64,000 nucleotides of DNA from Arthrobacter sp. FW305-BF8 (GCF_021789315.1 NZ_CP084561.1:3906001-3970000), one strand, 5' to 3'; shown: positions 1-8,440, counted from the first letter of the stretch. The notes: generated from the sequence alone by a model not told the origin. Translations and numbers: made by a program.

Positions 1-830
1 GTGAGGAAACCGGTGAGGAGCTGGACGGACCCGGTGTCGACGGCGGTGCGGAGCCGGGCTCCGAGCTGTCCCCTGGCGGGTAGCTGGTCGGCGTCGCCGC
101 CGCCGTAGGCGCGGGAAGGACTGGCCGCGCGGATGGCCCACAGCACGTCGGTTCCGGGGTTGGTTCGGGCTAGGCGGGCAAGGTCCAGGACCAGGTTCGC
201 CGCCGAGTGGCCGGACCCGACGACGAGCGTCCGCCGGCCCGCGAATCCGTCACGTTCGACGTTAGGCAAGGGCCCCGTGATCAGGCCCGCGGCGCGGGCC
301 TCCGGTTCGCCCGCGGCCGGCAGGCCGGAGGTGCCCAGCGGCGCCGGGGTGGTCCAGGTTCCGGAGGTGTCGACGACGGCCCGCGCCAGGAGCTGCTCGA
401 TGCCGCCGTCCGCGGTGGCGACGCGGAGCACGAAGGGCGTTTGTTCGCGGCCGACGCTGCGGCCCTTGTCCAGGTGTCGTCTGGTGATGGCGATGACCCT
501 CGTTCCGGTGCGGATGCGTCCGGAGAGTTCCGGAGTTGCGGCCAGGGGTTCGAGATAGTCGGAGACGATCTGCGCACCGTACGGAAGGGCGGTGGCCCGG
601 GGCGCTTCCCAGCCGTGGCGCTCCAGCAACCGCACCGCGGCGGCGTCGAGGTTGTATCGCCACGTAGAAAAGACACGGACATGGCCCCATTCCCGGATAG
701 CAGCACCCACCGCTTGGCCGGCCTCGAGCACGAGCGGTTCCAAGCCGCGCTCGAGCAGGTGCACGGCGGCGGCCAGGCCCACAGGCCCGCCTCCGACCAC
801 GGCGACCGGGAGGGAATCCAGTGCTGTCAT
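1..830 (-). CDS. FAD/NAD(P)-dependent flavoprotein monooxygenase, ArsO-like (partial)
   Basis: Reading the minus strand from the ATG at 828-830 gives an open frame to the window edge, so about 276 N-terminal residues are visible and the C-terminus is missing. An N-terminal dinucleotide-binding loop GGGPVGLAA (residues 13-21) binds FAD. A second Rossmann loop, VVGSGHSAAN near residue 205, fits NADPH binding. This two-fold arrangement is that of flavin-containing monooxygenases/thioredoxin-reductase-like oxidoreductases. It is the last visible gene of an operon starting with arsR, and family members in that position (ArsO type) are associated with arsenic resistance. The arsenic role is inferred from context; the flavoprotein fold is clear. 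Confidence 0.82.
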   Translation of the reverse strand, partial: MTALDSLPVAVVGGGPVGLAAAVHLLERGLEPLVLEAGQAVGAAIREWGHVRVFSTWRYNLDAAAVRLLERHGWEAPRATALPYGAQIVSDYLEPLAATPELSGRIRTGTRVIAITRRHLDKGRSVGREQTPFVLRVATADGGIEQLLARAVVDTSGTWTTPAPLGTSGLPAAGEPEARAAGLITGPLPNVERDGFAGRRTLVVGSGHSAANLVLDLARLARTNPGTDVLWAIRAASPSRAYGGGDADQLPARGQLGARLRTAVDTGSVQLLTGFL

Positions 831-931
831 GCTGTCCTCGTTTCGTGTTTTTCGTCGGGCGGTTGCGCGGCGCCTGTCCGACGTGTTGGCGGGCAGGCGC
901 GCGGATGTTCTGTTCTGTTCTGCGGGAGCGG

Positions 932-988
932 TCAGCAACAGTCCTGGCCGTCCTCGCAGCACTCGTCGTCGCAGCAGCCGGTGCTCAT
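932..988 (-). CDS. 18-residue cysteine-pair peptide in the ars operon
   Basis: A complete small frame reads MSTGCCDDECCEDGQDCC then TGA. It has three vicinal Cys pairs (positions 5-6, 10-11, 17-18) separated by acidic residues: 6 of 18 residues are Cys and 6 are Asp/Glu. It starts 21 nt after the MIP-channel stop and has a strong upstream purine box, AGGGGGTG, five nt before the ATG. Arsenite prefers vicinal thiols, so a metalloid-binding or chaperone peptide is plausible. A Cys-codon translational sensor controlling the downstream flavoprotein (start 101 nt further on) is the alternative. No homologue is known to me; function is inference. Confidence 0.6.
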   Translation of the reverse strand: MSTGCCDDECCEDGQDCC

Positions 989-1009
989 CACTTCACCCCC
1001 TCCCCTTTG

Positions 1010-1735
1010 CTAGCGGGATTGGTCCTTGGCCAGCGGGTACTCGTTGCCCGCCTTAAGGTTGCCCGCCTCAAGCGCCGCCGGGGCCGGGTACAGGGCACGC
1101 ACCAGCACCAGTCCCGCGGCGCCTCCGAGCAGCTGGGTCAGGATGAAGGCGGACGCCGACGCCGGGGCGATGCCCGCGAAGGTGTCCGTGATGGTCCGGG
1201 CAACCGTTACGGCCGGGTTGGCGAAGCTGGTGGAGCTGGTGAACCAGTAGGCGGCGGTGATGTAGCCGCCGACGGCGAAGGCCACCCGGTCCGTCCGGCC
1301 CGAGCGGAGAGTACCGAGCACGATGACCAGCAGCCCCGCCGTGGCGATGACTTCGCCCAGCCAGAGCCCGGCGCCTGCCCGTTCATGCGTCGAGAAGGAG
1401 ACTGCGTTCAGGCCGAACATCAGGTTGGCCAGGACGGAGCCGGCAACGCCGCCCGCGAACTGGGTGGCGATCAGTCCCGCCGCGGTTCGGGTGTCCAACA
1501 CACCCAGCACCCGTTCGGCCAGGGTCACAACCGGATTGAACGACGCCGAGACCGGCTGGAGCGCCACGATCAGCGCGACCAGTGCCGCGCCCGTGGCGAG
1601 GCTGTTCTGCAAAAGCTGCAGCCCGACGTCGTCCGGTGACAGCCGTGACGCCATCACGCCGGAGCCGACGACGGCCATGACCAGAAACGCTGTCCCCGTA
1701 AACTCGGCAGCCGCGCGCCGCGCCAGCATGCTCAT
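1010..1735 (-). CDS. MIP/aquaporin-family channel (arsenite/glycerol facilitator-like)
   Basis: The 241-residue polytopic membrane protein has the two hallmark half-helix motifs of major intrinsic proteins. The first is degenerate, NPV at residues 67-69 (SFNPVVTLAE); the second is canonical, NPA at 173-175 (SFANPAVTVAR). Its ATG overlaps the arsR stop codon in an ATGA junction, so the start at 1735 is preferred over longer readings and translation is probably coupled to arsR. AqpS-type aquaglyceroporins replace ArsB pumps in some ars operons by letting arsenite out down its gradient. Membership in the MIP family is seen directly; arsenite transport is inferred from the operon. Confidence 0.88.
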   Translation of the reverse strand: MSMLARRAAAEFTGTAFLVMAVVGSGVMASRLSPDDVGLQLLQNSLATGAALVALIVALQPVSASFNPVVTLAERVLGVLDTRTAAGLIATQFAGGVAGSVLANLMFGLNAVSFSTHERAGAGLWLGEVIATAGLLVIVLGTLRSGRTDRVAFAVGGYITAAYWFTSSTSFANPAVTVARTITDTFAGIAPASASAFILTQLLGGAAGLVLVRALYPAPAALEAGNLKAGNEYPLAKDQSR

Positions 1736-2082
1736 TTGCTGTGGCCCCCGATCAGGGTGGCCAGGTTCGCCAGGGCATCGGTCCGCGCCCGGTAGTACAC
1801 CCACACCCCGCGCTTTTCCCGCTCGAGGAGGCCGGCGGCGTGGAGGACCTTCAGGTGGTGGCTGATGGTGGGCTGCGAAAGATCGAAGGCGCCATTCAGG
1901 TCGCAGACGCAGGCCTCGCCGCCCTCGTGCGAGGCCACCAGCGACATCAGCCGCAGCCGCACGGGATCCGCCAGCGCCTTGAGCAGCGGCGCGATGCCGT
2001 CCGCCTCGGACGCAGACAAGGGTTCCCTGGACAGTGGCGAACAGCAGGCGACCGTCTGCACCGGGGTGAGTTCCAAATTCAT
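1732..2082 (-). CDS. arsR: ArsR/SmtB-family metalloregulatory repressor
   Basis: The 116-residue winged-helix repressor carries the arsenite-sensing signature CVCDL (Cys58, Cys60) at the recognition-helix region, followed by LSQPTISHHLKVLHAAGL. A further vicinal pair, Cys13-Cys14, near the N-terminus could supply the third thiolate ligand. ArsR proteins bind operator DNA without metalloid and release it on As(III)/Sb(III) binding. The ATG at 2082 is used; a GTG two codons upstream (2088) is an alternative. It heads the operon with the MIP channel (ATGA overlap), the Cys-rich peptide and the flavoprotein, and an AT-rich dyad covers its start, which suggests autorepression. Confidence 0.92.
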   Translation of the reverse strand: MNLELTPVQTVACCSPLSREPLSASEADGIAPLLKALADPVRLRLMSLVASHEGGEACVCDLNGAFDLSQPTISHHLKVLHAAGLLEREKRGVWVYYRARTDALANLATLIGGHSK

Positions 2083-2113
2083 AGACACACGTAAATATTT
2101 ACATTCATCTATG
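2080..2113. promoter_or_regulatory. Candidate ArsR operator/promoter dyad
   Basis: A 34-bp imperfect inverted repeat has outer arms CATAGA/TCTATG and a perfect core GTAAATATTTAC (2091-2102). It spans the start of arsR. The AT-rich core stands out from the GC-rich surroundings and could also supply the -10 region. Its position fits autorepression. No separate Shine-Dalgarno is evident, so the arsR transcript may be nearly leaderless. Confidence 0.6.
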
Positions 2114-2175
2114 TCTGAAGCAAGGGCGCCTTTCGGGGGCTACCAGGCCCGGGCGCTGGATGGGTTGTTGGTCGC

Positions 2176-2420
2176 GGCCCAGTGGGCGAGACCGGTACAT
2201 CCCGCCTGCTCATCGGGCTGGGCACAGCGGCGGCTGAGAAGGGCTTCAGGGTTATGTACACCCTCGCCAGCCATCTCGTTATACGAATCCTTCTCCGGCT
2301 GGGCGAAAACCTTCACCGACCCGCGCCTCTGCGCGGCCATCGTGGACCGGCTCACCTCCAACGGAACCATTATTGAAACCGGGACCGACTCCTACCGCCT
2401 CGCCCACACACTGGCCGGAC
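2176..2420 (+). pseudogene. istB: IS21-family istB (transposition helper ATPase) remnant
   Basis: Two pieces of an IstB-like protein survive in different frames. The first reads VGETGTSRLLIGLGTAAAEKGF, the P-loop region, with the Walker A lysine lost (TSR instead of TGK). The second reads SGWAKTFTDPRLCAAIVDRL followed by GTIIETGTDSYRLAHTL, the IstB C-terminus. Most of the ATPase core between them is deleted and the frame is shifted, so the product cannot be functional. No istA or terminal repeats are visible. It marks an old IS21 insertion between the ars operon and the fructan locus. Confidence 0.8.
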
Positions 2421-2485
2421 GGCCGGCTAAGCCGCCACCAGGAAGTTCAATGTGTGCTCATGGCGCTGGCATGCCGGTGAAGCTG

Positions 2486-2547
2486 TTGACAGCCAAGAAG
2501 TAACGCGGGTAACCTAGCTCACATCGCCCCAGGTAACTCGCGTTACT
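2486..2547 (+). promoter_or_regulatory. Promoter with two LacI-type operator half/whole sites
   Basis: A consensus -35 TTGACA (2486-2491) is followed after 18 nt by TAACCT (2510-2515) as a plausible -10. Two related sequences flank and overlap the -10: AGTAACGCGGGTAACC (2499-2514) and GGTAACTCGCGTTACT (2532-2547). They are near reverse complements of each other, and the second is itself a dyad, GTAAC-4 nt-GTTAC. This layout fits repression of the downstream lacI-led operon by its own product. Assignment is from pattern only. Confidence 0.6.
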
Positions 2548-2622
2548 CCACCGCAAGCGCGGGACACCCAGGCCCAACCCCTGGCACTCACCCAGGGTCC
2601 ACGAAGACCACCGGAGCATTCA

Positions 2623-3693
2623 ATGGCGAAGACCACGAACCTCAACAATGCCGCGGCTGTGCGGCAGCGGGGTGTCACCATGAGTGATGTCGCCAAGCAT
2701 GCCGGTGTCTCCCGGACTGCGGTCTCGTTCGTGCTGAGCAACCGCGAAAACGCCAGTATTTCTGAGGAAACGCGGACCCGCATCAACGACGCCGTGCAGG
2801 CATTGGGTTACCGCCCGAATGCCGGAGCACGCGCACTGGCTTCCCAGCGCAGCGATTGGTATGGACTCGTCACCGAGATCGTGACGGCCCCGTTTGCGGT
2901 GGACATCATCAAGGGCGCCCAGGACCAAGCCTGGCTTGACCGCCGGTTCCTGCTTATCGCGCCTTCCGACCAGGCCGATGCCGTAGGACCCAACCAAGGC
3001 CTGGAAGATGCAGCAATTGAAAAGCTGCTGGAACAACGAGTGGAAGGACTTTTGTATGCGGCAACATTCCACCGCGGCGTACATGTTCCGGAAAGCGCCC
3101 ACGAGCTGCCCACGGTCCTGATCAACTGTTTCGACGCGGACGGGAAGCTGCCCTCGATCGTCCCGGACGAGCGCGCCGGCGGCCGGGTTGCCGTCGAGCG
3201 CTTACTCCAAGCCGGCCACAGCAGGATCGGAGTCATCAATCTCGACCCGCGAATCCCCGCGGCCGTCGGGCGGTTGAAGGGTGCACGCGAAGCACTCGCC
3301 GGCGCCGGGCTGGAACTGGATCCGGATTTGGTGGTGTCCGGGTATGCGACGGCGGATGGGGGCTACGAGGCAGCCTGCCAAATCCTGGACCGCTATCCGA
3401 AAGATCAAAGGCCAACTGCCCTGTTCTGCCTCAACGACCGCATGGCGATGGGCGCTTACGACGCCATCAAGGAACGGGGACTGACCATCCCCGGAGACAT
3501 CGCCGTGATCGGCTTCGACAACCAGGAACTCATTGCGGCCTACCTCAGGCCAAAGCTGACCACGGTTGCGTTGCCATTCGAAAAAATGGGCGCTCTGGGA
3601 GTCCAGACGCTCGCCGCTCTTACAGCAGGACAGCCGATCACTGCCGACCAGCAAGTGGTCGACTGTCCGCTGCTAGAACGCTCTTCGGTCTGA
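2623..3693 (+). CDS. LacI-family transcriptional regulator of the fructan locus
   Basis: The 356-residue protein has an N-terminal helix-turn-helix (VTMSDVAKHAGVSRTAVSFVL, about residues 18-38). The hinge helix (YRPNAGARALASQ) and a periplasmic-binding-protein-like effector domain follow, ending with the typical DIAVIGFDNQELIAAYLRPKLTTV block. GGAG lies six nt before the chosen ATG. It is the first gene of an apparent operon with an ABC importer and two GH32 enzymes. A fructo-oligosaccharide or its hydrolysis product is therefore the likely inducer (inference). Operator-like sites precede it. Confidence 0.92.
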   Translation: MAKTTNLNNAAAVRQRGVTMSDVAKHAGVSRTAVSFVLSNRENASISEETRTRINDAVQALGYRPNAGARALASQRSDWYGLVTEIVTAPFAVDIIKGAQDQAWLDRRFLLIAPSDQADAVGPNQGLEDAAIEKLLEQRVEGLLYAATFHRGVHVPESAHELPTVLINCFDADGKLPSIVPDERAGGRVAVERLLQAGHSRIGVINLDPRIPAAVGRLKGAREALAGAGLELDPDLVVSGYATADGGYEAACQILDRYPKDQRPTALFCLNDRMAMGAYDAIKERGLTIPGDIAVIGFDNQELIAAYLRPKLTTVALPFEKMGALGVQTLAALTAGQPITADQQVVDCPLLERSSV

Positions 3694-3772
3694 CCGCGAA
3701 ATCAAGTTTCGAAGAGCAAACCCTTACCCACCCCTTCACCTTGCTGATGAAGATAGGAAAGAGATACCCATC

Positions 3773-5452
3773 ATGACACAAACCCGATACCTGAGGTCCG
3801 CCCGCATTGCAGCGGCCGGACTGGCGGTAGGCGCAATGCTGCTGACCGGCTGCGCTGCCACCGGCAACAAGTCAGGCACAAGTTCCTCGACTTCGGACAA
3901 CACGAACGCCATGCTCACCATCCCACGGGAAGACATGAGCACCTTCGACCGCAACTTCAATCCCTTTGCGCCCGCGGTGAATCCCATGGTCAACCAGGCG
4001 ATCTACGAACCCCTGTTGGTTTTCAACCCGGCCAAGGGAGACACGACGCCGTGGCTCGCCACCGAATGGAAGACTGCTGCTGACGGCAAATCCATCACCT
4101 TCACCCTGCGCGACGGCGTGAAGTGGTCCGATGGCAAGCCACTCGTGGCCGACGACGTCGCCTACACCTTCGAACTCCAGAAGAAGCTCAAGGGCGGCTA
4201 CGAGTACCTCGTCGGCGCCACCGCCGAGGGAACCAACAAGGTGACCTTCACCTTCAACAAGCCATGGTCTCCGGCGCTCTACGAAGTGGGCCAGCTACCC
4301 ATTCTGCCCAAGCACGTCTGGTCTGCGATCGCCGACCCGGCGAAGGACGCCAACGCCACGCCCGTGGGAACAGGACCTTACACGGAGGTCGATTCCTTCC
4401 AGACTCAGTCCTACGCACTCAAGAAAAACCCCAACTACTGGCAGCCGGAAAAACAGAAGATTGCTGGCATCAAGATGCTTGCAATGTCCGGCAACGACGC
4501 AGCCAATCTGGCCAGCGTCAACGGGGATGTCGACTGGTCCACCCAGTACATCCCAAACATCGAGAAGACCTTCATCTCCAAAGATAAGGAGCACCGCCAC
4601 TACTGGTTCCCGCCCACGGGTGCCATGATCAATTGGCAGCTCAACACCACCAAGGCTCCGTTTAACGACCCAAAGGTGCGCAAGGCGCTCAGCATGGCTG
4701 TGGACCGCGACCAAGTGACCAAGATCGGGATGAGCGGCTACGCGCAGCCCGCCGACTGCACCGGCCTTTCCGGCAGCTACGAGAAGTGGAAGAACCCGGC
4801 CGTCAAGGACAACTGCGGCTGGACCAAGCTCAACCTGGACGAAGCCAACAAAGTCTTGGACGAAGCCGGCTACCCCAAGGGGGCCGACGGCAAGCGCACC
4901 TTGAAGGATGGAGCGCCTTTCGAGTTCAAGATCTCCGTGGGCGCCAGCTCCTCCGACTGGCTGTCCGTAGCCAACGTGATCTCACAGAACCTCCAAGCAG
5001 TGGGAGTCACGGCCAAGGTGGACTCTCCGGACTGGGCCTCCGTGGTGGCCGGATACGAACAGGGCACGTTTGACTCCGGCATTGTCTGGAGCGCCAACGA
5101 TCCCAGCCCGTTCAAGTACTTCAACAATGCCATGGGCAGCGCCACAGTGAAGCCGGTCGGCACCAAGACGTTCGACAACTACCACCGCTTTGGTGACCCC
5201 AAAGCCGATGCGCTCCTGCAGGATTTCGTTGCCGCCGGCGATGAAGCCAAGCAGAAGGACGTCGCGTACAAGCTCCAGGAAGAATACAACGACGCCGCCC
5301 CGCTGGTGCCGCTGTTCTCAGGACCTGAATGGGGCGACTACACGGACGTCCACTTCACGGGATGGCCGTCGCAGGACAACCCTTATGCCACACTTTCCGA
5401 TCGTTCTCCTACCACGGTGCTGATTCTCACCACTTTGGAACCGCGCAAGTAA
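3773..5452 (+). CDS. ABC transporter substrate-binding lipoprotein, family 5 (peptide/oligosaccharide type)
   Basis: The 559-residue protein begins with a basic n-region and a hydrophobic stretch ending in lipobox LLTGC (Cys27), so it is a membrane-anchored extracytoplasmic receptor. The SBP family 5 fold is recognisable from NPMVNQAIYEPLLVF, the LRDGVKWSDGKPLVADDVAYTF motif and the APFNDPKVRKALSMAVDR region. This family classically binds peptides or nickel but includes oligosaccharide binders. Followed by cognate permeases, ATPases and two beta-fructosidases, it probably captures fructo-oligosaccharides. AGGAAAGAG precedes the ATG. Confidence 0.92.
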   Translation: MTQTRYLRSARIAAAGLAVGAMLLTGCAATGNKSGTSSSTSDNTNAMLTIPREDMSTFDRNFNPFAPAVNPMVNQAIYEPLLVFNPAKGDTTPWLATEWKTAADGKSITFTLRDGVKWSDGKPLVADDVAYTFELQKKLKGGYEYLVGATAEGTNKVTFTFNKPWSPALYEVGQLPILPKHVWSAIADPAKDANATPVGTGPYTEVDSFQTQSYALKKNPNYWQPEKQKIAGIKMLAMSGNDAANLASVNGDVDWSTQYIPNIEKTFISKDKEHRHYWFPPTGAMINWQLNTTKAPFNDPKVRKALSMAVDRDQVTKIGMSGYAQPADCTGLSGSYEKWKNPAVKDNCGWTKLNLDEANKVLDEAGYPKGADGKRTLKDGAPFEFKISVGASSSDWLSVANVISQNLQAVGVTAKVDSPDWASVVAGYEQGTFDSGIVWSANDPSPFKYFNNAMGSATVKPVGTKTFDNYHRFGDPKADALLQDFVAAGDEAKQKDVAYKLQEEYNDAAPLVPLFSGPEWGDYTDVHFTGWPSQDNPYATLSDRSPTTVLILTTLEPRK

Positions 5453-5480
5453 CAGCTGGGCCCCGCAGGCCCAGCAGCCC

Positions 5481-5517
5481 GGCATGCCCGGCGCCGGATC
5501 ACCGCGCCGGGCATGCC
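5481..5517 (+). repeat. 14-bp perfect stem-loop between receptor and permease genes
   Basis: GGCATGCCCGGCGC and its exact reverse complement are separated by a 9-nt loop. There is no T-run. In importer operons such a hairpin after the receptor gene commonly protects the upstream mRNA or attenuates read-through, giving excess receptor over membrane subunits; that role here is inference. Confidence 0.7.
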
Positions 5518-5557
5518 GCCCCCTCCCCATTACCGCAATACCTGAATGGAGGAAACC

Positions 5558-6535
5558 GTGCGCTTTATCCTGCGCCGCCTGGGTTTCTACCTGATCGCCT
5601 TCTGGGCGTCCATCACCTTGAACTTCCTGCTGCCGCGCTTCATGCCCGGGGACCCAGTCTCCCGCATGTTCGCCCGTACCCAGGGCAAGATGCAGCCCGA
5701 ACAGATCGACGCACTGCGTAAGCTGCTCGGTGTGGACGACCGTCCCATCTGGGAGCAGTACATCGACTACCTGCACAACATCTTCACCGGGCAAATGGGC
5801 GTCTCCATCTCACGTTTCCCCACACCGGTCACGGAGGTCATCGCCGCCCAGATCGGCTGGACCCTCCTGCTCGGCGGCACCGCACTGGTGATTGCCGCCG
5901 TCGTAGGTAACTTGCTCGGCATCCTGGCCGCCTGGCGACGCGGCGGAGCGATCGACTCCGCACTGCCGCCAGTGTTGATCTTCATCGGCTCCTTCCCATA
6001 CTTCTGGCTAGCTATGGGCGCGCTGTACCTGTTCGGAATGATCCTAGGCTGGTCGCCGCTGCGCCACGCGTTCAGTGACGGTGTGGAGCCCGCGTTTACC
6101 TGGGAGTTCATCGGCGATGTCGGTGCGCACCTTGTGTTGCCAGCGTTGACGATCGTGCTGGTCTCCATCGGCGGGTGGATGCTGGGCATGCGGAACACGA
6201 TGATCGCCACGAACTCCGAGGACTACATCACCATGGCTGAAGCCAAGGGGCTCCGGCCGGGCCGCATCATGTTCCGCTATGCAGCGCGGAACGCCATGCT
6301 CCCCTCGGTCACGAGCTTTGGCATGGGGCTGGGCTTCGTGGTGGGTGGTGCGCTGCTCACCGAGGTGGTGTTCGCGTATCCCGGCGTCGGCTACCAACTC
6401 CTCAACGCCGTCCAAGGCCTCGACTACCCGCTTATGCAGGGCCTGTTCCTGACCATCACCGCCGCCGTGCTGCTGGCGAACTTCCTGGTGGACATCCTCT
6501 ACGTCCGCCTCGACCCGCGCGTGCGCAGCAACTGA
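5558..6535 (+). CDS. ABC transporter permease, DppB/OppB type
   Basis: The start is GTG at 5558, because GGAGG (5548-5552) sits five nt upstream; the in-frame ATG at 5546 would overlap the Shine-Dalgarno. The 325-residue integral membrane protein has the N-terminal RRLGFYLIAFWASITLNFLLPR segment typical of DppB proteins. The ATPase-contacting EAA loop is seen as AEAKGLRPGRIMFRYAARNA, and the C-terminal end is VDILYVRLDPRVR. It pairs with the next gene to form the translocation pore of the importer fed by the upstream lipoprotein. Confidence 0.93.
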   Translation: MRFILRRLGFYLIAFWASITLNFLLPRFMPGDPVSRMFARTQGKMQPEQIDALRKLLGVDDRPIWEQYIDYLHNIFTGQMGVSISRFPTPVTEVIAAQIGWTLLLGGTALVIAAVVGNLLGILAAWRRGGAIDSALPPVLIFIGSFPYFWLAMGALYLFGMILGWSPLRHAFSDGVEPAFTWEFIGDVGAHLVLPALTIVLVSIGGWMLGMRNTMIATNSEDYITMAEAKGLRPGRIMFRYAARNAMLPSVTSFGMGLGFVVGGALLTEVVFAYPGVGYQLLNAVQGLDYPLMQGLFLTITAAVLLANFLVDILYVRLDPRVRSN

Positions 6536-6545
6536 GGGACCCATC

Positions 6546-7481
6546 ATGACAACCGCAATTCTGAAGCAGCCCACTGAGCCCACTGAGCGCACAGCTGCCC
6601 GCAAGCCCAACCGCAGTTTCGTCCACGGACTAATCACCAACAAGAAGGCCCTGGTGGGCATGATCGTGATGCTCGTGTTCATCGCGCTTGCGTTGCTGGC
6701 CCCCGTGCTGTTCCCCGGAGATCCGTCGCGGATCACCGCGATGGCCTCGCTGGAACCGTCTCCGGAGCACTGGCTCGGCACCACGGCCAAAGGTCAGGAC
6801 GTGCTTGCCCTGACTGTCCACGGCTCCCGCAGTTCCCTGTTCGTCGGGTTGACTGTGGGCACCGCATCCACCTTTATCGGCATTTTGGTGGGCCTGGCCT
6901 CGGCGTACTTTGGCAAGTTCATTGACGAAGCACTGTCCCTGGTGACCAACGTCTTCCTGCTCCTGCCCGGACTGCCGCTCCTTGTCATCCTGGCCGCGTT
7001 CCTGCCGCCGGGCCTGGGCACCGTGATCCTGGTCCTCGTGGTCACCGGCTGGGCTGGGTCGGCACGTGTATTGCGCTCTCAGGCGCTGTCCATCCGCTCA
7101 AAGGACTTTGTGTCCGCGGCCGTGGTGTCCGGCGAACGGGCGGGCCGGATCATGTTCCGCGAGATCCTGCCGAACATGGCCTCGATCGTCATGGGTACCC
7201 TGCTGGCCTGCGTAATCTACGGCATCGGCGCCCAGGCAGGCCTGGAGTTCCTTGGCCTGGGTGACGTCAGCACCGTCTCCTGGGGCAACAACCTCTTCTG
7301 GGCCGGCAACGAGGGCGCCCTGCTGACCGGCAGCTGGTGGGTCTTTGTTCCCTCGGGTGTCTGCATCGCGCTGGTCGCGTTCGCACTGGCCCTCATCAAC
7401 TACGCCGTGGACGAGGTCACTAATCCGCGGTTGCGGAAGATCAAAACCCCAAAAATTACCGAAAGGAGCGCCGCCAAGTGA
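6546..7481 (+). CDS. ABC transporter permease, DppC/OppC type
   Basis: The 311-residue partner permease has an N-terminal cytoplasmic segment and a first membrane helix (ALVGMIVMLVFIALALLAPVLF). A short extracellular loop with EHWLGTTAKGQDVLA, the DppC-specific LGTDxxGRD-like motif, follows. The EAA loop is SAAVVSGERAGRIMFREILPN. The gene begins ten nt after dppB-like, and its stop overlaps the GTG of the ATPase gene in a GTGA junction, so the subunits are made together. Confidence 0.93.
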   Translation: MTTAILKQPTEPTERTAARKPNRSFVHGLITNKKALVGMIVMLVFIALALLAPVLFPGDPSRITAMASLEPSPEHWLGTTAKGQDVLALTVHGSRSSLFVGLTVGTASTFIGILVGLASAYFGKFIDEALSLVTNVFLLLPGLPLLVILAAFLPPGLGTVILVLVVTGWAGSARVLRSQALSIRSKDFVSAAVVSGERAGRIMFREILPNMASIVMGTLLACVIYGIGAQAGLEFLGLGDVSTVSWGNNLFWAGNEGALLTGSWWVFVPSGVCIALVAFALALINYAVDEVTNPRLRKIKTPKITERSAAK

Positions 7482-8440
7482 CGGTCTCCCAAGTTTCCTT
7501 CGGCTCCCACGAGCCCGTCCTGGAGGTCAAGAACCTCACCGTCAAGTACATCGGCGACACCCGCTCCACCACCGCCGTCGACCGTGTTTCCTTCAGCATC
7601 GGCACCGGTGAGGTGTTCGGGCTGGCGGGCGAGTCCGGCTGTGGGAAGTCCACGATCGCCAACTCGATCATGCGGCTCCTGAAGGATCCCGCGAAGATCG
7701 CCGGCGGCAGCATCTCCTTCGGCGGCAAGGAGGTCCTGGCCATGAGCCCGGAGGAGCTGCGGCGCTTCCGCTGGCAGGACGTGGCCATGGTGTTCCAGTC
7801 GGCCATGAACTCGCTCAACCCGGTGCTGACCATCGGCGAGCAGATCGTGGATATTTTCACCACTCATGCGGGCTACTCGCGCAAGGAATCGCTGCGGCGT
7901 GCCGGTGAGTTGCTCGAATTGGTGAGGATCGACCCCGCACGCCTCAAGTCCTACCCGCACCAGCTCTCGGGCGGCATGCGGCAGCGCGCTGTGATCGCCA
8001 TGGCCGTGGCGCTCAAGCCGTCCCTGTTGATCCTCGACGAACCCACCACCGCGCTGGACGTGGTGGTGCAGCAGGAAATCATGGCCCAAATCAAGGAACT
8101 CCAACGCGAACTGGGGTTTTCCGTCCTCTTCATCACCCACGACATGTCCCTCATGGTGGAGCTCTCGCACCGCATGGCCGTGATGTACGGCGGCCGGATC
8201 GTGGAGACCGCAAAAGCCCAGGACGTCTACGCCAACCCCCGCCACCCCTACACTCAGGCGCTGATGGGTGCCTTCCCGCCGCTCACCGGTCCACGGGTTC
8301 CGCTGACCGGACTGCCCGACGGCGTGAAGTTCCGGAACATCCCGGACCTCACCGAAGCAGCACCCGGCCATTTCGTGGCACCTGTCAGTGCCGACGCTTC
8401 AGCGGCTGACACCGCCATCATGGAAGGAGCCGCACGATGA
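7478..8440 (+). CDS. ABC transporter ATP-binding protein, DppD type
   Basis: The 320-residue ATPase has Walker A GESGCGKST (about 50-58), Q-loop VFQSAMNSL, signature LSGGMRQR and Walker B LLILDEPTTALD, followed by the H-loop FITHDMSL. It ends without the C-terminal cysteine cluster seen in many OppD/DppD proteins and has an alanine-rich tail instead. GTGA and ATGA overlaps connect it to its neighbours on both sides. It powers the predicted fructo-oligosaccharide importer as a heterodimer with the next gene. Confidence 0.93.
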   Translation: MTVSQVSFGSHEPVLEVKNLTVKYIGDTRSTTAVDRVSFSIGTGEVFGLAGESGCGKSTIANSIMRLLKDPAKIAGGSISFGGKEVLAMSPEELRRFRWQDVAMVFQSAMNSLNPVLTIGEQIVDIFTTHAGYSRKESLRRAGELLELVRIDPARLKSYPHQLSGGMRQRAVIAMAVALKPSLLILDEPTTALDVVVQQEIMAQIKELQRELGFSVLFITHDMSLMVELSHRMAVMYGGRIVETAKAQDVYANPRHPYTQALMGAFPPLTGPRVPLTGLPDGVKFRNIPDLTEAAPGHFVAPVSADASAADTAIMEGAAR

